Assembly (NCBI GenBank): GCA_030149165.1
Contig: JASBRY010000009.1
Coordinates: 1,361,076-1,425,075, forward strand
Direction of reading: 5' to 3'
Source of the DNA: Phycisphaerales bacterium
GTDB lineage: Bacteria > Planctomycetota > Phycisphaerae > Phycisphaerales > UBA1924
Length of the DNA: 64,000 nt
In this document: in pieces, positions 57,027 to 64,000 of the stretch
Position numbering within the stretch: position 1 is the stretch's first letter
Layout of the letters: the number at the start of each line of letters is the position of its first letter
Notes under the pieces: generated by a model
Database searches by the model: none
What the model was told of the DNA's origin: nothing
The model's input: only the letters and a program-made list of their open reading frames with translations
Position numbers and translations under genes: made by a program

Positions 57027-57428
57027 ATGAAACATGAACAGGAACTTGAGCCGATCTGCGAACTGTCGTCGGCGCAGGAACAATCGATATTGGCACTACT
57101 CACCGAACCTTCGATCGCAGCAGCGGCGAGTAAGGCGGGGGTGGGGGAGCGGACGCTGCACCGCTGGCTGCGGCAGGCGGACTTTGCCAACGAGTACCGC
57201 CGAAGTCGACGCGAGGCGTTTGCACAAGCCATTGGTCTCACTCAGCGTTCGTCAGCTGGTGCGGTGGCTGTGCTGTTAAGGATCATGCATGACCCCAAGG
57301 CAACATGGTCGTCTCGGGTGAATGCCGCATCGCACATCCTTCGGTTCGCCCGCGAGAGTATTGAGCTTGATGATCTTGTGGCACGGATCGATGCGCTTGA
57401 GCAGTTCGCGGCTGGTGTCAATCAATGA
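57027..57428 (+). CDS. small helix-turn-helix protein, phage-type
   Basis: A 133-residue protein with the helix-turn-helix IAAAASKAGVGERTLHRWLR, similar to the small HTH protein of phage phBC6A51 and transposase-like HTHs. The rest is helical (AVAVLLRIMHDPKATWSSRV, AASHILRFARESIELDDL), as in small terminase subunits. GGGGGAAA precedes the ATG, 24 codons inside the longest frame. It overlaps the next gene by four bases. Confidence 0.72.
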   Translation: MKHEQELEPICELSSAQEQSILALLTEPSIAAAASKAGVGERTLHRWLRQADFANEYRRSRREAFAQAIGLTQRSSAGAVAVLLRIMHDPKATWSSRVNAASHILRFARESIELDDLVARIDALEQFAAGVNQ

Positions 57429-57646
57429 AGCGGAACATTCCTGGACGGCTTCGCAACATTGAATCAGTACTCCATACGCTGAACCCATGCAAGCACTGCA
57501 GCGCCAGCACAATGACTTTCATTCGAGAGGAGGACCCAACCCCGCCGCCGTGCGAAAAGTGCGGGCGATCTCCCCAAGTGATCAGGTTCATCGTCGTGAA
57601 CGAGGACAGTGAGATCTTTCGGGATGAAGTTCTGAATACGCCTTGA
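57425..57646 (+). CDS. small zinc-ribbon-like protein
   Basis: A 73-residue protein with two CxxC pairs, NPCKHCSAS and PCEKCGRSP, separated by about 18 residues, so one zinc could be bound. It begins four bases before the stop of the HTH gene (ATGA) and is probably co-translated. Function unknown; its partner suggests DNA binding or packaging. Confidence 0.62.
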   Translation: MKRNIPGRLRNIESVLHTLNPCKHCSASTMTFIREEDPTPPPCEKCGRSPQVIRFIVVNEDSEIFRDEVLNTP

Positions 57647-57709
57647 TCAATGCGCTAGCTTCGTGGTATCACTGATGGATACAGCTTTACTGACAAAGCG
57701 TATCCATAG

Positions 57710-58303
57710 GTGGCTCAGATGAAGTATCCAGCGGAAGTGCTAACTCGGGAAGAAGTGGGGGCGCTGCTCAAAGTGTGCGGAAAGGAGAAATGGACTGACA
57801 GAAGAAACTATGCACTAATCGTGCTTCTGTATCGGAGTGGATTACGGATTGGCGAAGCACTGGCCTTGCGACCATGCGATATGGATCTTCAACGCGGAGT
57901 AATTCGGGTGCTGCACGGGAAGTGTGACCGAGCCAGAAGCGTTGGCGTCGACTGTTTCTGCCGAGACGCGATGGGAGAGTGGATTCACGAACACTCAAAT
58001 CTGGGGGGCTCGAATGGCGGGCCACTCTTTCATACAAAGAGCATGAGGCCTCTTTCTCAAGGATACTTGAGAAGGAAGTTTCCCGAGCTTGGGCGTGCCG
58101 CTGGAATCCATAAACGATTGCATGCACACAGCTTCCGGCATACCTTCGCATCCGAGCTGCGCGACGAGTGTGTAGACATCGGGATCATCAGCAAGCTGCT
58201 GGGTCATAGTTCTTTAGAGACCACAATCAAGTACCTCGATCATCTGACAAACAAAGAAGCGGTCGAGTTTCTGCGTGGCCGTTCAAAGTGTTTGATTTTC
58301 TGA
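57710..58303 (+). CDS. minimal tyrosine recombinase (catalytic domain only)
   Basis: This is a phage integrase family protein. The catalytic residues are all present: Arg46 in SGLRIGEAL, His140 and Arg143 in HAHSFRHTF, His166 in LGHSSLETT, and the nucleophile Tyr175 in IKYLDH. At 197 residues it lacks the N-terminal SAM-like DNA-binding domain of full integrases, and begins directly with YPAEVLTREEVGALL. The frame starts at a GTG; an ATG three codons later is possible. It closes the accessory region and is followed by inverted repeats. Confidence 0.9.
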   Translation: MAQMKYPAEVLTREEVGALLKVCGKEKWTDRRNYALIVLLYRSGLRIGEALALRPCDMDLQRGVIRVLHGKCDRARSVGVDCFCRDAMGEWIHEHSNLGGSNGGPLFHTKSMRPLSQGYLRRKFPELGRAAGIHKRLHAHSFRHTFASELRDECVDIGIISKLLGHSSLETTIKYLDHLTNKEAVEFLRGRSKCLIF

Positions 58304-58337
58304 ACAGCTAGTTAATCAGTGCTGTTCGATTGAACAG
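58302..58337. repeat. GAACAGC inverted repeats at the integrase end
   Basis: GAACAGC (58,302-58,308), GCTGTTC (58,321-58,327) and GAACAG (58,332-58,337) alternate in direction, starting on the integrase stop codon. They could be binding sites of the recombinase, or a weak terminator stem. Confidence 0.4.
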
Positions 58338-58708
58338 TAAATCTCGGATTGATGTCTTTGCGCTATCACAGCATAAATCTGATGTGCAAAGAGTGAGTCA
58401 AGATTGATTAGACTCATTCTGATTTGCTGGACAGTGGAACTCGTTCCGCACCGATGCGAATCACATATGTCGCACAACGATTCAATCCAGCTTTTCACTG
58501 ATTGGAGCAAGAATTTTTTATGCGAAGACTTATACCACCAATGAAGCTTGTATCAGACGGCAAAGTGTTTAGATTTCATATGATATCCCATGCACCAACA
58601 TACAGGTACGCAATTGCAGTAAGATACAAATAAGTGTCCATCCGATTCTTTAGAGTTATGTTGGATGCTGTTTGATCTTAAGTTTCCATATATGCAGGAG
58701 TGATTTAG
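58338..58708. other. gene-free region before the RHS gene
   Basis: These 371 bases are AT-rich and hold no supported gene. The last part has AGGAG (58,696-58,700) eight bases before the start of the RHS protein. I saw no copy of a tRNA end here. The promoter of the RHS gene must lie within it, but no clear boxes stand out. Confidence 0.45.
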
Positions 58709-61700
58709 ATGGATGTACGCCGATTGATGACTGGTCTTTGTGTGTTCGCATTAGGAACAACAGTTGCAGTTTCAGGCGATCCGTATCGCGGTCACTACGG
58801 CGGCGCGTGCGATGGTGATTGTGAAGGATGTCCTGAGGGTGAAGCCGAGAGCCAGGGCGGCGGCAACGGTGATGGCGGTAAGGACAACAGCGATCCGATC
58901 TATCTCGCGACTGGTGACTTTCAGCATGTTCAAACTGATCTGTTCATTCCTGGTCGTGGACTGGACTTCGAGATCAAGAGATTCTATCGCTCAAAATCCG
59001 GGATTTATGGTCGGAAATCAACCCAACCAAATAACATTGCCTTTGAATGGGAACTCAACATGGTTTCTGAGCCGTTGACATACCCGCCAGTTGGCATGAA
59101 CTGGACACTCAATTACGACATGCGGGTATGGATGGGTGGGGCGGATGAGAATGACACTCTTGTTCCTCAACCTGATCCGAGTACCAATTTGCCATCCGAT
59201 ACTTGGAGAGGGACAAATATTACCGTTTTCTTCGGTAACGGTAGAATCGAAAAATTCAAGCTCGATCCTACATGGAGTCCTTCGGTAGATGGCAACGGAG
59301 TGCTTGCCGAGCCGGTTGAGTATCACCATGAGACCTACGACAAGGTGGTTGAGTTTGAGCATACCGGAAAGCCGATCTATCTTCGTGATTCTGAAGATAC
59401 CGTTTACCAGTTCAATCCGATGTACACGATAGATTACGATACTTACAACAATGATGAGTATTACCAATACGCTGGCCGGCTAGCTTCAATCACAGATCGG
59501 AATGGGAACAAGATTTCATTCATCTATGAGACTTCAGCAGTGGGTGATGAGCGTATCGCGACAGCTATCGACACACTCGGTCATGAGATTGAGTTTCGTT
59601 ATCACGATGATCCGAACTCTCCTATCACGAGTTCAGATTTGGGTGATCAGATTTGGCAGATTGAAGATCATGCTGGCAGAATTGTAGAGTATGGTTACGA
59701 TACTTCTGAGCCGCTGGATTCACGAGTTAAGCTCACTTCAGTGAAGCTGCCCGCGATCACTTCGAACGATGAGTTTCCACTGGTATATGTTGATGGTGGA
59801 AGTGTGATCGATCATGGGCGATTTCCTCAAGGCAGAACATGGACCTACGAATATACCGGGCTTGCACAAGGTGGTATGTGGGGCGATGGGCTCTTGTCCA
59901 AAATCACTGATCCGAACGGGAATGTGATTCTTGAGAACTCGTACGAATACGACCTTGACGATATTCGTGCATCTGGGCGTGTCATTCGGCAGGGGTATGG
60001 CGGCGATGCATACAACTACACAGTCACGAATGATTCCGGAAGCACAGAGTTTGCCAGTGGGTATTACGCGCAGTGGGCAGAAGATTTTTATGTCTGGGTC
60101 AATGACCGGCGAGGCGCGATTACTCGTTTCAAGTACCGAGGAAACATACTGTCAAACGGGGAAAACCATCCATCACACCTTCAGCTGTTAGAGAAAACCG
60201 AGTTTGATGGCTTTGTGGATGATACTGACGCTCGGGTGTGGGCTGAGTGCACAAATGGTGTACCGACTACATGGTACACTTATGACACCAACGGCATAAA
60301 AGTCGCTTTGACTGGCTCGTTGCCAGGAGCCGGCAGAACTTGGTCATGGACTACGAACGATCGATGGAGCTCTGAGTTCATTTACGCTCCAACAGATGGC
60401 TCATCAAACGCCGATTACTCAGAAATCGTATATGACGACAACTCACCAAATCCTCTTCATTGGAAACGGAGACTGATGAAGTCTCGTCATTCGGCAAGCA
60501 CGAATGAGACAATTACCGAGTACTGGCATTATGGATCAGGTGTTGGTGGTTGTGGATGTAGCGGATCAAACTTTGCCACGGGTTACCAAGACGGGAATGG
60601 AAACATTACCTACCGGGAGTTTGATTCGAATGGAAATGTGACCAAGATATATCACGATGTGCCAGCTATAACCGCTGCAGGTGCTGGGCTGACGGTGAGT
60701 TCAGATCCGACAGACTCAATGTCCCCGATCCCCGGCCTAGCTGTAGGTATTGAAGAGTTCACCTACAACCAGTGGGGGCAGATCGAAACGCATACTCATC
60801 CAGGGAAAGTCACGCTCGATTCGCAGGGGGCGGAAGTGACACACGCTCGCGTTGACAAGTATGTGTATTACACTGACCAGAACGATGAGGCAAACTATGG
60901 GCGATTGAAGCAGAAGATCGTTGACTTTGGTGGAGAGAACCTCACGACTGAGTATGAGTACAATCTTATTGGTAATATGATCAAGGTCACGGATCCTGGC
61001 GGAGACATCACAGATTACCTATTCAACCAGGCTCGTCAGCTTGTCCGCGAGCGGCACTTCGCTTCAAATGGCACTGATCTGTATGCACAAGAAGACTTCT
61101 ACTACGACGCGAACGGCAATCTGACCATCGAGGAGCTCCGAAATCTGGATGGGGATCAGAATGTAGTCAGCGCCAACAAGAATCTCACCACGGTGCACGG
61201 GTATGATGTGCTCAACTATCGCACCGTTACATCTCGAGAGCGTGACATATTCTCCGGTACAATCTCAGAAGAAACCGACGGGAGCCGCAGGGCAAAGGTA
61301 CCAGTTTCCGGGCCTTCAACTGATCCCAACTACAACACGGCATTTCTCACTCAACGATGGGAGTTTGATGAAAATCGGAATCTCAAGAAAGTGCTCTATG
61401 GCGAAGCTGTGAAAGATGGTGGGCAATCAGAGAATGTTGTCACTTACGAATACGATTCCCGTGATCTGTTGATTAAGCGAACAACAGGTGATGGTGATAC
61501 CAAAGAACTCGTGGTAACGGCGAGTTATGACGAAAAGGGACGTGCTGAGCAGGTCACCATTGATCCATCTGGTAACACGCAGGCTCAGCACTACGAGGTC
61601 TTGTATGATGGGTTTGATCGCGTTACCCGAGTGACCGATCCGATGGGTAATGAGCGGCATCTGGTTTACGATGACAACAACAATGTTGTTGAGGCGTACC

Positions 61701-64000
61701 TTTGTGGCCCTTTAGATGAAGATACCAGCGGCGGAACAGACTCTGGTGACACTCTGGCTAGGGTGGTCAATGTATATGACTCACGGGATCGTCGAACGAG
61801 CCAATCGATCGATGTATTCGGGTATGACTATGCAACTGGAACAGGTGAGACATGCGGACAGATTCCTGGCACAGCGACCCAGCAGGTGACTGAATATGTG
61901 TACAACCCAGATTCCTCGTTGCACTCGATGCTGGAAGACTCCGGTGTCAACGGCGTGCAAAACATCACCGACTATTTCTATGACTCTGCGAGTCGCCTTG
62001 AGGTGGTCGTCGATGGTGACGGGAACGATTCATTCACCGAGTATGACTCTGATTCCAACATTTCGAAGGTGACCTACACCGATTTCTCAACTATGTCGGG
62101 TGTGCCATTTGAAGTCTTCGACATGACATACACTTATGATTCGATGCACCGTCGTGTTTCATCAACCGACAGTGCAGGCAACACGACATCGACGAAGTAT
62201 GACTCGCGCGGGAATGCGGTTGAGATGACCGACGCTCGCGGGAATGTTACGACGAACATCTATGACAGCCTGAGCCGGCTCACAAGCACATCAGTCACCA
62301 TGACGGATTCTGGTGATGGTACAGGCACGCAGCTCAGCGGTGCTGATGGCACGATCGTAACAGCAAGGTCGTATGACGACTCAAATCGATTGGTCTCCGA
62401 AACGGACGACAACGGAGAGGCAACAAGTTACGAATATGACGCACTCAATCGTGTGGTCAAGATCATCATGCCGGATAGCGAGGAGTATCTCACTTCGTAT
62501 GACCACAATGGCAACGCAGCAGTGTTCACCGACCCCCGCGGCGTGATCGTTACGCAGCTGTTCGATCTCAACAACCGGCTGGTTTCACGCGCGATCTCTG
62601 GCGCTACTGTAGCTGGAACTGCATCGGAGTCATTCAAGTATGACGGCCTTGGTCGATTGCGTGAAGCGACCAATGATTTCACAAAAATCATTCGCGAGTA
62701 TGATTCTCGATCGAGTGTTGTCCGTGATATTCAGAACATCGATTACACAGCAAACCCGCCGTTCCCAAATGGAAGCGATCAAGTAGTCTGGTATGGGTAC
62801 GACGAGGCAAACAATAACAGTCAAATACTGTACCCAAGCGGTCGATTGATCAATCGTACATATGACGAGCTCAACAGATTGACGAGCATCGTTGATAATC
62901 AAATGACCAATCCGATTACCGACTTTGATTACATCGGTCGTCGATTACAGCGACGGACCAATGGGAACAACACGCAGACCGACTACACATACAACGGGTA
63001 TCAGGGGTACTCGGTCACCGGAGATGACGGGTTTGGTCGTGTTGCTTCGATCAGCACCACGAACTCCACGACAAGCGCGGTGCTCGATGCCTTCGATTTC
63101 ACATGGGACAAGGCTCAGAACCGCACAAGCTATGACGACACTGGATCGGGAATGGTCAACCGTCGTCATCGATCATTCTCGTATGACTCTTCCAACCGAT
63201 TGGTGAGCACGGATGTCGATTTCCCGGACCCGTTCACAGATTACACCTCGCCAGTCAACAACGGCGTGACCGATTACACCCTCGATGGTGTGCACAACCG
63301 CATCAGTGTGACCGGGTTTGACGAGAACGGCGCCGAAGTGGGTGATTACAGCGTCAACGAGAACAACCAGTACACCGACTCCCCAATGGGAGGAGGAGCT
63401 GATTGGGTCTATCTCTACGACGAGAACGGGAACATGATCCTCAAAGCCCAGGACAGTTTCGCAGACTTTAATGATGATTATTCATTCAATCAGCTGGATG
63501 TCTCCGCGTTCCTTGCTGCCTACGGCATTCAAGATCCTGATGCAGATGTCAACGGCGATGGTTCGTTCAATTTCCTTGATGTCTCCGCGTTTATGGCCGA
63601 ATATGGTTCCTTTCAAGGCATCGACCTTGAGCATCATCACTACACCTACGACTATCGCAACCAGTTGATCGAGGTTTCGTTAGAAGCCGGAATAGATGTG
63701 GACTCGGTAATCACCAACACCTACGACCCGCTGGCGCGTCGTGTGATTGAGACGATTGACCTGGACGGCGATCAGGGTATTGATGCGCAGAAGCAGATGG
63801 TCTACGGCGGCGCTTCGCTGTGGGAGGTCATCGAGCAGATCGATCTGCTCAACAACGACGAAGTGCTGAGCACGCATGTGTTTGGAATGGGTATCGATGA
63901 TGAGATCCACTACCAGCGTCCCAACGCAACGACAAATCAGGACATCTGGTCACACCGCGATGATCTCAACTCGCTGACGAGCATCACGGATGACAGCGGG
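58709..64000 (+). CDS. secreted RHS/YD-repeat protein with a dockerin domain (3' end outside the window)
   Basis: One frame stays open for 1764 codons, to the last base of the window; I followed it at about 20 points and found no shift. It begins with a leader (MDVRRLMTGLCVFALGTTVA) and a Gly/Asp/Cys-rich stretch. Then come RHS/YD repeats, for example YEYDLDDIRASGRVI, VTYEYDSRDLLIKRTTG and EYDALNRVVKIIMPDSEEY, with a CGCSG block near residue 613. At about 1585-1635 lie two dockerin-like repeats (DDYSFNQLDVSAF and NGDGSFNFLDVSAF). After them it enters the RHS core (DDLNSLTSITDDSG). RHS proteins often carry a C-terminal toxin or processed tip; that part is not visible. Confidence 0.9.
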   Translation, partial: MDVRRLMTGLCVFALGTTVAVSGDPYRGHYGGACDGDCEGCPEGEAESQGGGNGDGGKDNSDPIYLATGDFQHVQTDLFIPGRGLDFEIKRFYRSKSGIYGRKSTQPNNIAFEWELNMVSEPLTYPPVGMNWTLNYDMRVWMGGADENDTLVPQPDPSTNLPSDTWRGTNITVFFGNGRIEKFKLDPTWSPSVDGNGVLAEPVEYHHETYDKVVEFEHTGKPIYLRDSEDTVYQFNPMYTIDYDTYNNDEYYQYAGRLASITDRNGNKISFIYETSAVGDERIATAIDTLGHEIEFRYHDDPNSPITSSDLGDQIWQIEDHAGRIVEYGYDTSEPLDSRVKLTSVKLPAITSNDEFPLVYVDGGSVIDHGRFPQGRTWTYEYTGLAQGGMWGDGLLSKITDPNGNVILENSYEYDLDDIRASGRVIRQGYGGDAYNYTVTNDSGSTEFASGYYAQWAEDFYVWVNDRRGAITRFKYRGNILSNGENHPSHLQLLEKTEFDGFVDDTDARVWAECTNGVPTTWYTYDTNGIKVALTGSLPGAGRTWSWTTNDRWSSEFIYAPTDGSSNADYSEIVYDDNSPNPLHWKRRLMKSRHSASTNETITEYWHYGSGVGGCGCSGSNFATGYQDGNGNITYREFDSNGNVTKIYHDVPAITAAGAGLTVSSDPTDSMSPIPGLAVGIEEFTYNQWGQIETHTHPGKVTLDSQGAEVTHARVDKYVYYTDQNDEANYGRLKQKIVDFGGENLTTEYEYNLIGNMIKVTDPGGDITDYLFNQARQLVRERHFASNGTDLYAQEDFYYDANGNLTIEELRNLDGDQNVVSANKNLTTVHGYDVLNYRTVTSRERDIFSGTISEETDGSRRAKVPVSGPSTDPNYNTAFLTQRWEFDENRNLKKVLYGEAVKDGGQSENVVTYEYDSRDLLIKRTTGDGDTKELVVTASYDEKGRAEQVTIDPSGNTQAQHYEVLYDGFDRVTRVTDPMGNERHLVYDDNNNVVEAYLCGPLDEDTSGGTDSGDTLARVVNVYDSRDRRTSQSIDVFGYDYATGTGETCGQIPGTATQQVTEYVYNPDSSLHSMLEDSGVNGVQNITDYFYDSASRLEVVVDGDGNDSFTEYDSDSNISKVTYTDFSTMSGVPFEVFDMTYTYDSMHRRVSSTDSAGNTTSTKYDSRGNAVEMTDARGNVTTNIYDSLSRLTSTSVTMTDSGDGTGTQLSGADGTIVTARSYDDSNRLVSETDDNGEATSYEYDALNRVVKIIMPDSEEYLTSYDHNGNAAVFTDPRGVIVTQLFDLNNRLVSRAISGATVAGTASESFKYDGLGRLREATNDFTKIIREYDSRSSVVRDIQNIDYTANPPFPNGSDQVVWYGYDEANNNSQILYPSGRLINRTYDELNRLTSIVDNQMTNPITDFDYIGRRLQRRTNGNNTQTDYTYNGYQGYSVTGDDGFGRVASISTTNSTTSAVLDAFDFTWDKAQNRTSYDDTGSGMVNRRHRSFSYDSSNRLVSTDVDFPDPFTDYTSPVNNGVTDYTLDGVHNRISVTGFDENGAEVGDYSVNENNQYTDSPMGGGADWVYLYDENGNMILKAQDSFADFNDDYSFNQLDVSAFLAAYGIQDPDADVNGDGSFNFLDVSAFMAEYGSFQGIDLEHHHYTYDYRNQLIEVSLEAGIDVDSVITNTYDPLARRVIETIDLDGDQGIDAQKQMVYGGASLWEVIEQIDLLNNDEVLSTHVFGMGIDDEIHYQRPNATTNQDIWSHRDDLNSLTSITDDSG

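Noticed and set aside
58764..59078. Short frames across the last 5 kb that suggested a broken RHS gene
   Set aside because: Tracking one frame from 58,709 to 64,000 shows no stop and no shift; the gene is simply cut by the window edge.

Overview
The window looks like chromosomal DNA from a planctomycete, most likely of the Phycisphaerae type. I infer this from gene content, not from a database search. The clues are two large secreted tricorn-like proteases, a HARE-HTH protein, a serine-recombinase module with DUF2924, and an RHS-type giant protein carrying a dockerin of the NGDGSFNFLDVSAF kind. GC content is moderate, and genes sit on both strands in short operons with AGGAG-type ribosome sites.

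Bases 1-30,730 are housekeeping. They hold rplT with its terminator, a membrane site-2 protease, an archaeal-type phosphoglycerate mutase, a POT peptide transporter, a BtpA-family protein overlapping a giant HrpA helicase, and a minus-strand cluster with a peroxiredoxin, a sigma-like protein with a membrane tail and a TPR-like protein. Next come a flavin reductase, elbB, the complete histidine-degradation operon hutH-hutU-hutG-hutI, a divergent ctlX, a catalytic/non-catalytic M16 peptidase pair and two convergent tricorn-like proteases. An initiator tRNA-Met gene closes the block.

Bases 30,690-58,340 form an accessory region with three site-specific recombinases. (a) From 30.7 to 39.2 kb a serine recombinase runs antisense into the tRNA-fMet. 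It is followed by a Rep_trans-like replication initiator, an unknown protein and a TetR-controlled redox cassette (cupin lipoprotein, AhpD-like protein, aldehyde dehydrogenase, MdaB-like quinone reductase). The TetR-type operator is visible twice. A degenerate copy of the tRNA 3' end near 39.17 kb, followed by a terminator, may be the far attachment site. (b) From 39.5 to 47.5 kb there is a three-gene defence operon: a SNF2/RapA-like helicase, a Type III-like Mod methyltransferase and a Type III-like Res helicase-nuclease. The Mod recognition domain is visibly AT-richer than its flanks. (c) From 47.7 to 50.6 kb there is a small-protein / DUF2924 / large serine recombinase / HTH module. (d) From 51.0 to 58.3 kb there is a phage- or plasmid-like module: a sigma-like factor, a P4/D5-type primase-helicase, a cluster of TGACAC repeats, a ParB-methyltransferase fusion, a HARE-HTH protein with a possible modified-base-associated partner, a small HTH protein, a zinc-ribbon protein and a minimal tyrosine recombinase.

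Bases 58,709-64,000 are one open frame for a secreted RHS/YD-repeat protein that runs off the window. I saw no rRNA and no CRISPR array. The strongest candidates for something undescribed are the SNF2-Mod-Res operon and the HARE-HTH / ParB-methyltransferase cluster.
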